Shown here: piece after piece, positions 4,671 through 12,478 of the stretch
Layout of the letters: every line of letters starts with the position of its first letter
Position numbering within the stretch: the stretch's first letter is position 1
NCBI RefSeq assembly: GCF_046484155.1
Contig: NZ_JAWOBT010000031.1
Location: 1 to 17,282, forward strand
Origin: Alkalibacterium sp046484155
GTDB lineage: Bacteria; Bacillota; Bacilli; Lactobacillales; Carnobacteriaceae_A
Direction of reading: 5' to 3'
DNA length: 17,282 nt
Made by a program: the position numbers and the translations under genes
The notes under the pieces: model-generated
The model's database searches: none
Seen by the model: the letters and a program-made list of their open reading frames with translations, nothing else
Told to the model about the DNA's origin: nothing

Positions 4671-6437
4671 CTATTTATAGGTGATTAAAATCAAGAATTC
4701 ACCTTCGATATAAGAATCTTCACCCAATTCCAGACGTCTAACGATGACTGTTAATCGAGCGTCATCATTTTCTTCTGTGAACGTCATTTCTTCTAAAGGT
4801 TGTTGCGTATCTTCCATGGGAACTTCCCACGCTTGTTCTTTAATAGCAGATAGGTCGTACATCAGAACTGACGAGTCGTTTTCCAGCAGTTCGACACTTA
4901 ATTCATCGCTTTCTGCGACAAATTTCAAAGAGTACGGCTCTGTATCTAAATCGACATCGATCTCACTACCCAGATAGGTCGATAATTCCACTAATTCATC
5001 CACACCAGTCATGGGGAACACATTCGGCTGTGAATAATCAAGTTCAATAAAGGCATTACGTGGACCTGATTGACCGGGTCCATCGATGTCAGTACCATAA
5101 TAGTAATGAAAACCGGAATCAAAGCCAAAGGTCTGTTCAAAATCGCGGTAATAATCAAAATCATCCGGCAGCCAATCGAGCTGATCCAATTGTTCCTGCT
5201 GATTCAGGTAATTCATGCTGTAACTGAATTTTGCTTTTTCTTCATCGGATAACGCGTCATCCAACTGTTCGGTCGTCTCTTCATCTATTTCAGCCGATTC
5301 AACTATGCTGTTCACTTTGTTCAGTTGATTGCTGATGCCGATGGAAACAGCATCGATCATCGGAAGGATCGATATCACACCTAAACCTATCAGTAAGAAA
5401 GGGATCAGTATCTTTTTGGATTTCAGGAAACTGTAGACAAGCGTACTGATGATAGAAAAAATACCAAACAGCAGTACGAAATAACGGCCATGAGTAAGCC
5501 CGATGTCATAAGTTTTCAGGCTGGATGAAACCGTCTGAAAGATGGCAATAACAAGCAATAAATAAGGAAAAAAACGGCTGAATAAACGAGAAATGTTTTT
5601 GTCCACATTTTCAGTTAAAAAGAGGGTGATAATACCAATGATCGTATAGCTGATCAGCATCGGTTCCATCAAATTATCTTTCCAGAACTCACCTGAAATA
5701 TTGATCAGTATATAGGCAATCAGAATAGCACTGAAAACGAGCAGCACTGGAATAATGATATAGGCAATCAGGATTTCAAGTAAGGGTGGGATACTCTTCG
5801 CTTCGTTTATTGTTAAGTCGTGTTTCTTTTCATCAAATACGGGCAATCTTGAAAGCAGATAAACCGGTCCGACAAAAAGGTAGACGATGGTGGCGCTGTA
5901 AGAGAACCAGCGATAATCTATTTCATAGATCAAGGTTGTGTAGGCACTCAAGATCGCACTGATCCCAATAAACAAGATGACTGAAATGAGTAAGCTCGAG
6001 AAGAAGGCCTTAATAAAAACGATCAGTGAATCGCTAAACGTAAGGTGAGAGCGTAGTGTGGGCGTCACCAGCAGCAAGACGACCAGGATGAAATATAAAA
6101 CGATGGTGCGCACCGAGCCTGACTGACTGAACCCTAAAGGGGCTTGTCTTAAATAGAAATAATATAAAAGCGGTAAAATCAAACTAGCTAACTTGATCCC
6201 CCACAAATATAATTTATCCAGAGACAGACGTTCAGAATAGAGCTGGATGGATACAACCAGCAGCACGCCTAGTCCGATACTCATCACGTGATTCATATAA
6301 TCCGGGTCGCCATCAGACCGAATGGTGGCCAGAGTAAACATAACAGCTAAAACAAGCAGGGCGATGGCAACTGGAAAACGAGAAAAAGTCGCTAACCACT
6401 GCGTTTTCCTTTCTATTAGCCAATTTTTTACAGACAT
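4671..6437 (-). CDS. DUF4153 polytopic membrane protein
   Basis: A 588-residue integral membrane protein of the DUF4153 type, function unknown. I count about eleven hydrophobic segments between residues 21 and 362 (roughly 21-38, 50-67, 78-96, 111-126, 143-168, 181-196, 220-247, 257-275, 288-305, 317-338, 343-362). A mostly acidic soluble domain of about 220 residues follows (370-588), with stretches such as DEETTEQLDDALSDEEKAKF and aromatic-rich YYRDFEQTFGFD. The start at 6437 is chosen because GGAGGAG lies 7 bases upstream; the open frame continues five codons further to a TTG that overlaps this Shine-Dalgarno sequence. No motif for transport or catalysis is visible. Neighbours on the same strand give no shared theme, so no function is proposed. 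The DUF4153 assignment rests on remembered family appearance and was not searched. Confidence 0.75.
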   Translation of the reverse strand: MSVKNWLIERKTQWLATFSRFPVAIALLVLAVMFTLATIRSDGDPDYMNHVMSIGLGVLLVVSIQLYSERLSLDKLYLWGIKLASLILPLLYYFYLRQAPLGFSQSGSVRTIVLYFILVVLLLVTPTLRSHLTFSDSLIVFIKAFFSSLLISVILFIGISAILSAYTTLIYEIDYRWFSYSATIVYLFVGPVYLLSRLPVFDEKKHDLTINEAKSIPPLLEILIAYIIIPVLLVFSAILIAYILINISGEFWKDNLMEPMLISYTIIGIITLFLTENVDKNISRLFSRFFPYLLLVIAIFQTVSSSLKTYDIGLTHGRYFVLLFGIFSIISTLVYSFLKSKKILIPFLLIGLGVISILPMIDAVSIGISNQLNKVNSIVESAEIDEETTEQLDDALSDEEKAKFSYSMNYLNQQEQLDQLDWLPDDFDYYRDFEQTFGFDSGFHYYYGTDIDGPGQSGPRNAFIELDYSQPNVFPMTGVDELVELSTYLGSEIDVDLDTEPYSLKFVAESDELSVELLENDSSVLMYDLSAIKEQAWEVPMEDTQQPLEEMTFTEENDDARLTVIVRRLELGEDSYIEGEFLILITYK

Positions 6438-6514
6438 GATGATCTCCTCCAATTGTGAAATTTTTATTAACTTTAGTTTACGACTTCATGACAAAATTAG
6501 CAATTATATAGAAT

Positions 6515-6532
6515 AATGCAAGAAGATGCATT
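6515..6532. repeat. Inverted repeat upstream of the DUF4153 gene
   Basis: AATGCA (6515-6520) and TGCATT (6527-6532) flank six bases. It lies about 80 bp upstream of the DUF4153 start, close to a TATAAT-like string on the minus strand (about 6504-6509), so it could be an operator. No good -35 is seen. Confidence 0.25.
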
Positions 6533-6589
6533 CGTCTGCTGTTTACATCACGTCTGATCCAGGTGAACAGGGTGTTAATCAGAAGAAGA

Positions 6590-6617
6590 AAGAGACTGGA
6601 ACAAAGCCCACTCTCTT
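6590..6617 (-). terminator. Hairpin/terminator downstream of the alpha/beta hydrolase
   Basis: AAGAGACTGG (6590-6599) and CCACTCTCTT (6608-6617) form a 10-position stem with one mismatch, followed on the minus strand by TTTCTTCTTC. The loop region GGAACAAAGCC resembles the GGCTGGGACAAA-type hairpins common at gene ends in Listeria and Enterococcus (from memory). A second stem, CATTATTCA (6627-6635) with TGAATAGTG (6638-6646), lies between it and the stop codon. Confidence 0.55.
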
Positions 6618-6653
6618 GTGCTAAACCATTATTCAGTTGAATAGTGACTTCCG

Positions 6654-7574
6654 TCATTCGTCATAAAATGCCTGATTCAAGACTTCGACACGTGTTTTCA
6701 TTGTCTTTTTAGTCAACTCGCTGGCCGCAAAAAGGTCAAATGAATGAAAAGCATTTGGTACACAGTGAGTCTGCACCTTGATCCCCGCTCGTTCAAGCGC
6801 TTTAGCAAACAGCAGTCCTTCGTCTCTCAACGGATCATACTCACATACTTCAACGTAAGCGGACGGCAGTCCACTGAATGAGTCGGCTTCCATAGGTGAA
6901 GCATATTCATTGGGCAAAGCTAGTTCATCTCTGATGTAAAGCGACCACATCATTTTATTGAGTTTCACGCTCCAATAAGGAAATTCGTGCAGGGACTTCG
7001 AACGCATCCGGACATCCGTCACAGGATAGATAAGGAACTGATAAAAAAAGGGGTGTGATCCGTTATTCCTGTAATATAACGTGACATTGCTGGCTAAAGT
7101 CGCACCTGAACTGTCTCCACCGATTGCCAATTTATCGGGATCGATACCGAGATAGTCAGTATGGTTCACTACCCATTCGCTCGCCTTCACTGCATCGTAA
7201 AAAGGGTCCGGGAAAGGGTGGTGCGGTGCCAAACGATAATCTACGTCGATCACGATGGCATTCGTCCGCAGGGCATATTCCGCCGTCAGACGTTTGATGT
7301 GTGGGGTACGGGTCAAAAAGTAGGAACTACCATAAAAATAAATCAGGGCAGGTGACTGATTCTTGACGTGGTCAGGGGTGTAGATAATTAACGTGATCAT
7401 ATCCCCATCCGTGGTCGAGACACGAATACGCTTTTCTGTCACTCCTTCAGGCAACCGGACGGCATTGCGAGCAAGCGCAAGAGAACCGTTGAGCAGCGGG
7501 AGGAGAATAGGAGAGAGGAGAAGGGAAAGCGGTTTGTACTTTTTGACGCTGTTATGTATCGAAAACTGGTTCAT
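6654..7574 (-). CDS. Alpha/beta hydrolase, hormone-sensitive-lipase (fold-3) family, altered oxyanion motif
   Basis: A 306-residue esterase-like protein. The nucleophile elbow GDSSG (153-157, Ser155), the acid Asp247 in YDPLRDEG and His277 in NAFHSFD give a complete catalytic triad of the HSL/fold-3 esterase family. VDYRLAPHHPFP (111-122) is also typical. The HGGG(F/W) oxyanion motif, normally before the first catalytic helix, reads YGSSY (81-85), losing the histidine and two glycines. An N-terminal hydrophobic segment (about 15-36) may anchor the protein or be a signal-like helix. The start at 7574 is chosen because GAGG lies 6 bases upstream; an ATG six codons earlier has no ribosome binding site. 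A TTGACT-N16-GATAAT string overlaps the start and would give an almost leaderless transcript, so promoter and start are not settled. Substrate unknown; activity on short acyl esters may be reduced. Confidence 0.85.
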   Translation of the reverse strand: MNQFSIHNSVKKYKPLSLLLSPILLPLLNGSLALARNAVRLPEGVTEKRIRVSTTDGDMITLIIYTPDHVKNQSPALIYFYGSSYFLTRTPHIKRLTAEYALRTNAIVIDVDYRLAPHHPFPDPFYDAVKASEWVVNHTDYLGIDPDKLAIGGDSSGATLASNVTLYYRNNGSHPFFYQFLIYPVTDVRMRSKSLHEFPYWSVKLNKMMWSLYIRDELALPNEYASPMEADSFSGLPSAYVEVCEYDPLRDEGLLFAKALERAGIKVQTHCVPNAFHSFDLFAASELTKKTMKTRVEVLNQAFYDE

Positions 7575-7606
7575 AATTATCCTCATTTCCATAGTATAGT
7601 CAACAG

Positions 7607-7643
7607 AAAAAGCTTCCCTGCTAGTCGTAGAAGCAGGGAAACT
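7607..7643 (-). terminator. Intrinsic terminator of the short-chain dehydrogenase gene
   Basis: TTCCCTGCT (7614-7622) pairs with AGCAGGGAA (7632-7640). On the minus strand the stem is followed by GCTTTTTC (7613-7606). It starts 15 bp after the dehydrogenase stop codon. Confidence 0.82.
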
Positions 7644-7658
7644 AAAAGACTGCCAAGT

Positions 7659-8546
7659 CTAAGCGAGTTCGATCCCGCCGGTGATTCCATACACTTGCGC
7701 CGTCACATAGCTTGATTTGTCCGAAGCCAGATATACATACATAGCTGCTAACTCGGCGGGTTGCCCGGCGCGCTGTAAAGGGACGCCTTGTCCAAACTCT
7801 GGGATTTTTTCTTGTGGCTGGCCACCCGAAATTTGAAGAGCAGTCCAGATAGGGCCGGGGGCAATGGAATTGACGCGAATGCCTTTCGGACCAAGCTGCT
7901 TGGCCAGCCCGCGTGTGAAACCATTGATCGCAAATTTTGTGGAAGCGTAGTCCAGTAAATTTTCAGATGGATTATATCCCTGGACTGAGGTTGTGGTGAT
8001 GATCGATGCGCCTTTCTCTAAATAAGGCAAGGCGGCTTTAACCGTCCAGAACAAGGAAAAGACATTGACTGAAAATGTTCTGCGTAATTGTTCGGTAGTC
8101 AACCCAGTGATGTCCTCTACCGACTGCTGCATCCCGGCGACAAGGGCGAGGACATCCAGCCCACCTAATTTATCGTGCGCCTCTTTTACCATTTGCTGAT
8201 TGAACGCTTCATTCGATAAGTCGCCTGGAATCAGGAAAACGCGGCGTCCTTCTTTTTCAATCAGTTCTTTGACTTCCAGGGCATCGGCCTGCTCTTCTGG
8301 TAGATAATTCAGCGCAATATCCGCGCCTTCACGGGCATAGGCGATAGCCGCAGCCCGTCCGATGCCAGAGTCACCACCTGTAATCAAAATTTTCTTGTCT
8401 TCAAGTTGCCCCGTTCCACGATAAGATTCTTCACCACAATCCGGTTTAGGTTTCATGTCTTTTTGGAGACCGGGAGGATTTTGATACTGTTTGGGAAACT
8501 TACCGGAGTAATACTTTTTAGTGGGATCGGTCTGGTGCTTAACCAT
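7659..8546 (-). CDS. SDR-family oxidoreductase, YhdF/general-stress-protein-39 type
   Basis: A 295-residue NAD(P)-dependent short-chain dehydrogenase. The first 50 residues (TKKYYSGKFPKQYQNPPG, MKPKPDCGEESYRG) are the extension typical of the Bacillus YhdF/YdaD group of stress-induced SDRs. The Rossmann core follows: TGGDSGIG (56-63), Asn161, Ser187, Tyr200 and Lys204 as the catalytic set (DYASTK at 199-204), and APGPIWT (229-235). Substrates of this group are not firmly known. The start at 8546 is supported by AGGAGAG 6-7 bases upstream; the open frame extends five codons further through that Shine-Dalgarno sequence. A promoter lies at 8581-8609 and a terminator follows, so it is a single-gene unit divergent from the diguanylate cyclase. 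I see no sigma-B-like GTTT/GGGTA promoter, so stress control is inferred from homologues only. Confidence 0.92.
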   Translation of the reverse strand: MVKHQTDPTKKYYSGKFPKQYQNPPGLQKDMKPKPDCGEESYRGTGQLEDKKILITGGDSGIGRAAAIAYAREGADIALNYLPEEQADALEVKELIEKEGRRVFLIPGDLSNEAFNQQMVKEAHDKLGGLDVLALVAGMQQSVEDITGLTTEQLRRTFSVNVFSLFWTVKAALPYLEKGASIITTTSVQGYNPSENLLDYASTKFAINGFTRGLAKQLGPKGIRVNSIAPGPIWTALQISGGQPQEKIPEFGQGVPLQRAGQPAELAAMYVYLASDKSSYVTAQVYGITGGIELA

Positions 8547-8580
8547 GAATACTCTCCTCATTTCTTTACGGATTTATTTT

Positions 8581-8609
8581 AGTGTAACCTTATATCTTTA
8601 AAGGCTCAA
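8581..8609 (-). promoter_or_regulatory. Promoter of the YhdF-type dehydrogenase
   Basis: On the minus strand TTGAGC (8609-8604) and TACACT (8586-8581) are separated by exactly 17 bp, 35 bp upstream of the chosen start. This is a good housekeeping-sigma match. Confidence 0.65.
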
Positions 8610-8659
8610 TCATTATGACTTTTAGTACATATTCGAATTAAATTGTGAACATTAACTCT

Positions 8660-8695
8660 TATAGCTTCTCTTTTTTGTATAATATAGTGTATAAT
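8660..8695 (+). promoter_or_regulatory. -10 elements upstream of the diguanylate cyclase
   Basis: Two perfect TATAAT hexamers occur at 8678-8683 and 8690-8695, 37 to 49 bp before the start codon. Neither has a good -35 at 16-18 bp, which suggests dependence on an activator or two overlapping weak promoters. Confidence 0.45.
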
Positions 8696-8731
8696 GGCTA
8701 TACTTATAACCAGAAAGAGAGGTTAAGTAAT

Positions 8732-10093
8732 ATGAAAAAGTGGATGATATCGATTGTTGCGGCTGCTTTAGCAGCTTTTCTTTTATATATACCTGTTAAT
8801 AATCTACATATTCAGTACAATGAACAATTATATGAAGACTCAAGAACGCAGGCCAGTCATCATTTAAACGTCGTTCGTGATGACATTCAGGTCCAGCTGG
8901 ATAGTAGTTTATTCTACGCAGATTTTTTTGAAATGATCGTCAGTCATGATCCTGACATCACAGAAAAAGAATTGCATGCCTACAGTGAATTTATAATTGA
9001 GCGCAATCCACTGGTAGATCATGTCAGTTTAGCGAAAGATGGCATTATTCATTATATTTATCCCTTAGAAGGAAACGAAGCAGCCATTGGGTATAACTTG
9101 CTGGAGGAGCCGGATCGTAAGCTCTTTCTGGAAGAAGCGATAATAAAACGGACAGCAGTAGCACAAGGTCCCGTTGAAGCTATACAGGGCGGCAATAAAA
9201 TATTTAATCGTAAAGCGGTGTTCATTGAATCAGGAAACACGGAAGAAATTTGGGGATTCGCCAGTGTGACAGTCGATTTTGATCTTTTAGTAGAAAACAG
9301 TCTTTTATCAAATGATTTGCCCGGATATGATTATGCCATCAAAGTTGAATCTGCTCGGTCACAACCTGTTTTCTGGGGCGAGGAGGATGTCTTTGAATCA
9401 GACTCTGAGGCTGTAACAGCTTCGATTTTATTGCCTGAGAACAATTGGATAATTGCGCTCATTCCGACGAATGGCTGGAATAGAAACATACATTATCATA
9501 GTATGGAGACCCTCATCTTTTATGTGTTTATCCTGATTATTTTCAAACTCGTTTTGATTTTTGTTCATCAATATCTTACTAAGAGAGAATTATCACGGAC
9601 CGATGCCCTGACGTGTTTACTGAATAAAAAAACATTTGAACAATCTGCAAAAAATGTATTAAAACATTCAGCAAAGAAAAATGGGTTACTGCTCATTGAT
9701 TTTAATGATTTCAAACTGATCAACGATACACACGGTCATTTAGTCGGGGATAAGGTTTTAGCCATAACAGCTGACCGATTAGTGCACGCCTTGAAGAAAT
9801 CTGATCTAATCGGCCGTATTGGTGGCGACGAGATGATGATACTAGTTAAAGATACGGAGTCTGAAGAAGAACTCGAAAAAATAAAAGAGCGTGTGATCGA
9901 GCGGATAGAAAAACCGATCCTCTATAAAAACAAGATCATTCATCCGTCTATATCGGTGGGACACACTTTGATCAGTCAGTGGCTGCCATTTAACCATCTC
10001 TATGAAATCGTAGATAAAAAAATGTACCGAGATAAAACGACAAAAAAAATAATAGCCATGTCACCGTTCAAGCAAACAGATTTAGAATCATAA
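8732..10093 (+). CDS. Membrane-bound diguanylate cyclase, CHASE-GGDEF
   Basis: A 453-residue sensor enzyme predicted to make cyclic di-GMP. TM1 is about 4-21 and TM2 about 260-279. Between them is an extracytoplasmic ligand-binding domain (about 35-245) with CHASE-like features (HVSLAKDGIIHYIYP, EGNEAAIGYNLL, VAQGPVEAIQGG, VTVDFDLLVEN). The C-terminal GGDEF domain (287-445) has TDALTCLLNKKTF, Asp323 in LLIDFNDFKLIND as a metal ligand, THGHLVGD, and active-site GGDEM (364-368), where Met replaces the usual Phe. The inhibitory I-site RxxD is KKSD (355-358), so Arg is replaced by Lys. Catalytic acids Asp366 and Glu367 remain, so activity is likely, with weakened product inhibition. The start at 8732 has GAGAGG 9 bases upstream; the frame is open 29 codons earlier but crosses the promoter. 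No PDE or effector gene is nearby. Confidence 0.9.
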   Translation: MKKWMISIVAAALAAFLLYIPVNNLHIQYNEQLYEDSRTQASHHLNVVRDDIQVQLDSSLFYADFFEMIVSHDPDITEKELHAYSEFIIERNPLVDHVSLAKDGIIHYIYPLEGNEAAIGYNLLEEPDRKLFLEEAIIKRTAVAQGPVEAIQGGNKIFNRKAVFIESGNTEEIWGFASVTVDFDLLVENSLLSNDLPGYDYAIKVESARSQPVFWGEEDVFESDSEAVTASILLPENNWIIALIPTNGWNRNIHYHSMETLIFYVFILIIFKLVLIFVHQYLTKRELSRTDALTCLLNKKTFEQSAKNVLKHSAKKNGLLLIDFNDFKLINDTHGHLVGDKVLAITADRLVHALKKSDLIGRIGGDEMMILVKDTESEEELEKIKERVIERIEKPILYKNKIIHPSISVGHTLISQWLPFNHLYEIVDKKMYRDKTTKKIIAMSPFKQTDLES

Positions 10094-10127
10094 CTATAAG
10101 CACAGTCACGATTCAATGGTCATTCAG

Positions 10128-10183
10128 ATAATCAGCCTGTTTACTGATTATTTAGGAAAAAGCCCATTTATCATGGCTTTTTT
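10128..10183 (+). terminator. Tandem hairpins ending the diguanylate cyclase unit
   Basis: The first stem is ATAATCAG (10128-10135) with CTGATTAT (10144-10151), 8 bp and perfect. The second is AAAAAGCC (10157-10164) with GGCTTTTT (10175-10182), ending in six T. The second is the likely terminator and also leaves the MFS gene with only 57 bp for its own promoter. Confidence 0.85.
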
Positions 10184-10240
10184 GGCGTGTCACAGGTATG
10201 ATAGATTGTAAAGATCATACATAAAGGATGAAGACTAATT

Positions 10241-11524
10241 ATGAAAAAGAAAGAATTGCCATTTTATTATGGCTGGGTAATTGTCGCGATCGGAGCTTTG
10301 AGTGTATTCTTCTCGGCACCGGGACAGACATTTTCCGTTTCCATCTTTATAGATTTTTATATTGAAGAATTTGGATGGAGCCGGAGTCAGATATCCAGTT
10401 TCTATTCCATTGCTACTTTAGTTTCCGGTTTATCCATGCCCTTTGTGGGAGATATAATTGATAAACAGGGACACCGAAAAGCGACAGTGATCGTGGCAGG
10501 CCTATTCGGAGCAACCTTGTTATGGATGAGTGCCATCAGTGCCCCGTGGATGATCCTGATCGGTTTCCTGTTCATTCGGATGTTTGGACAAGGATCGTTG
10601 ACATTGATTCCTTCCGTTTTGATCCCTCAGTGGTTCGAGAAAAAACGGGGCAGGGCGTTATCGTTGATTTCGATAGGTGGCGTCTTAGGTTCGGCTTTAG
10701 TTCCGCCGCTCAATAACTTTTTGATTCAAACGTACGGATTATCTGCTACCTGGCTTTTTTGGGCAGCGTTGATGCTAACGATCATGCTTCCTGCCGCAGC
10801 TTTATTGATACGCAATCGTCCAGAAGACATGGGCCTGCAGCTTGATGGGGTTAAACCGGTTGAGTCTGCTGAAACACAGGACTTTTCGAATGAAGAGCTA
10901 GCCAAAAAAGAAAAATTGAAATCATGGACGCTGCAGGAAGCAAAAAAGACACGCACCTTCTGGTTTTTGATGTATTCGTCAGTGGTTCCCTCCCTAGTCA
11001 ATACCGCAATGGTCTTTCATATGGTATCGATCATTTCTGAAAAAGGTCACGACACGGCTTTTGCCGCGTATTTACTCAGTACCATCGCCCTGGTGCAGAT
11101 GGGAATGACCTTTGTTGCTGGATTCACTTTAGAGAGGGTAAAAGTGAATATCGTTAAAGCCTGGAGTTTTGTGCTGTATGTCGTGGTCATTTTATTACTT
11201 ACATATGCTGAACATGCGTCATTATTGATCGTCTTTGCCGTACTTCAAGGGATTTTCATTGCCTTTGACGGGGTATCGTCCAACATCATCTGGGCAGATT
11301 ATTACGGGCGTGCGAATCTTGGTAAAATTAGGGGCGTGGCGATGTCAGCTATGGTTATCGGATCCGCCTTAGGTCCGCTTCCTTTTGGTATCGCTTTTGA
11401 TGTATTGGGTGGCTATACAGAAATCATGCTCGTGTCATTGATCCTACCCATACTGGCAAGTGTTTTGATGTTTAAGTCTCCCGCACCGACCCCAGCAGAT
11501 CAAAAAGCTGTACAAGCTAAATAA
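10241..11524 (+). CDS. MFS transporter, OFA / monocarboxylate-type
   Basis: A 427-residue, twelve-segment major facilitator predicted to carry small carboxylates or a related anion across the cytoplasmic membrane. The opening FYYGWVIVAIGAL, the first-loop signature GDIIDKQGHRKA (70-81), FGWSRSQIS in the first outer loop, and a charged central loop (about 194-246) with RNRPEDMGLQ and W.LQEAKKTRTFW are typical of the oxalate/formate antiporter and monocarboxylate porter branch. AAAGGATG lies 12 bases upstream of the ATG, a long spacing. A TATGAT at about 10197-10202 could be its -10, with a poor -35. It lies between terminators, so it is transcribed alone. The substrate cannot be read from sequence; antibiotic efflux is less likely from the motif set. 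Confidence 0.88.
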   Translation: MKKKELPFYYGWVIVAIGALSVFFSAPGQTFSVSIFIDFYIEEFGWSRSQISSFYSIATLVSGLSMPFVGDIIDKQGHRKATVIVAGLFGATLLWMSAISAPWMILIGFLFIRMFGQGSLTLIPSVLIPQWFEKKRGRALSLISIGGVLGSALVPPLNNFLIQTYGLSATWLFWAALMLTIMLPAAALLIRNRPEDMGLQLDGVKPVESAETQDFSNEELAKKEKLKSWTLQEAKKTRTFWFLMYSSVVPSLVNTAMVFHMVSIISEKGHDTAFAAYLLSTIALVQMGMTFVAGFTLERVKVNIVKAWSFVLYVVVILLLTYAEHASLLIVFAVLQGIFIAFDGVSSNIIWADYYGRANLGKIRGVAMSAMVIGSALGPLPFGIAFDVLGGYTEIMLVSLILPILASVLMFKSPAPTPADQKAVQAK

Positions 11525-11544
11525 AATAGACTCTAACGAGCGAG

Positions 11545-11577
11545 AGCCCTTGTCCAAAAGTCGGATAAGGGCTTTTT
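11545..11577 (+). terminator. Intrinsic terminator of the MFS gene
   Basis: AGCCCTTGTCC (11545-11555) pairs with GGATAAGGGCT (11563-11573), with one G-U pair, followed by five T. It begins 20 bp after the MFS stop codon. Confidence 0.9.
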
Positions 11578-11654
11578 AAGTGCTTTTTTTTGAAAAACAA
11601 ACGCCATTTAATGTAACCTTAAGAGGTAGATTATTTATCGAAAGGAGAAGTATA

Positions 11655-12392
11655 ATGAAATTGAAAGACAAAGTGGCCATCATTTTTGGCGGGACATCTG
11701 GAATCGGCGAAGCGACCGCTAAGGCGTATGCAAATGAAGGAGCCAGAGTGATCGTGGTAGGTCGTGACGAAGAAGATGGGGACCGTATTGTAGGAGAAAT
11801 CAAAGGTAACGGTGGAGAAGCGTTATTTGCGAAAGCCGATGTGACAAAAGCAGCTGAAATTAAAGCCGTTGTCGATAAAACAATCGAGGCTTTTGGACAC
11901 ATCGATATCCTTTACAACGGCGCCGGTATTCATGACAGTTACAAAACGGCGGTAGAAATTGAAGAAGACGAGTACGATAAATTGATGGCGGTTAATCTGA
12001 AAGGACCCTATTTAGCAACGAAAGCGGTCTTGCCTCACTTCGTAGAACAAGGCAGCGGAACGATCGTGAACGTCGGATCTCAGGCGACGCATGTGGCTGG
12101 ACCCGGGGGATCTGCTTACGTCACATCCAAGCATGCATTGGAAGGCTTCACGAAGCAGCTAGCCTATGATTTTGGGGGGGAAGGGATCAAATCCAATCTG
12201 ATCGCACCAGGATTCATTAAGACACCGATGACGGAAGGGATCGAGGATGAACGTCTGAAAGACATTCCGGCGAAACGAGCAGGGAAACCGGAAGAAGTGG
12301 CGGCACTCGCTGTTTTTCTCGCGTCAGAAGATTCTAACTATATGAATGGGTCCACTGTAACCATGGACGGTGGCTGGGTCGTCGGAAGATGA
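11655..12392 (+). CDS. Classical SDR-family NAD(P)-dependent oxidoreductase
   Basis: A 245-residue cytoplasmic dehydrogenase of the classical short-chain type. Motifs in order: GGTSGIG (12-18) for the cofactor, VVGRDEE with Arg37 directly after strand 2 (favouring NADPH), YNGAG (88-92, a variant of NNAG), Asn114 in VNLKG, Ser142, and Tyr155 and Lys159 in SAYVTSK, then IAPGFIKTPMT (183-193) and MDGGW at the end. AAAGGAG lies about 9 bases upstream of the ATG at 11655. The frame is open 25 codons earlier, but that part overlaps the previous terminator. A small palindrome ACCT-TAAG-AGGT (11617-11628) sits in the upstream region and could be an operator, though no promoter pair around it is convincing. 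Substrate unknown; fatty-acyl, sugar or alcohol oxidoreduction are all possible. Confidence 0.9.
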   Translation: MKLKDKVAIIFGGTSGIGEATAKAYANEGARVIVVGRDEEDGDRIVGEIKGNGGEALFAKADVTKAAEIKAVVDKTIEAFGHIDILYNGAGIHDSYKTAVEIEEDEYDKLMAVNLKGPYLATKAVLPHFVEQGSGTIVNVGSQATHVAGPGGSAYVTSKHALEGFTKQLAYDFGGEGIKSNLIAPGFIKTPMTEGIEDERLKDIPAKRAGKPEEVAALAVFLASEDSNYMNGSTVTMDGGWVVGR

Positions 12393-12397
12393 CTGAC

Positions 12398-12440
12398 TAG
12401 AAGCAGATATGAAGGCAAGGTAAATGAATAGCTGCTTCTA
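12398..12440. other. Hairpin after the SDR gene
   Basis: TAGAAGCAG (12398-12406) pairs perfectly with CTGCTTCTA (12432-12440) around 25 bases. It lies 5 bp after the SDR stop codon. Only ACTTTG follows, so it is a weak terminator at best. Confidence 0.5.
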
Positions 12441-12452
12441 ACTTTGAAAGGA

Positions 12453-12478
12453 GAAACGGATCCGTCCGGATCCGTTTC
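12453..12478. repeat. Perfect hairpin with GAAAC/GTTTC base, second copy of a type
   Basis: GAAACGGATCC (12453-12463) and GGATCCGTTTC (12468-12478) form an 11-bp perfect stem with a 4-nt loop and no T-tract. The base GAAAC/GTTTC and the following CAC match the hairpin at 2359-2386, while the upper stem differs. Confidence 0.65.

Noticed and set aside
7569..7599. TTGACT-N16-GATAAT as a firm promoter of the alpha/beta hydrolase
   Set aside because: Transcription would start at or inside the chosen start codon and skip the ribosome binding site, so it is noted but not annotated.
9058..9240. Minus-strand open frame inside the diguanylate cyclase gene
   Set aside because: It is a shadow of the CHASE domain reading frame without a start signal.
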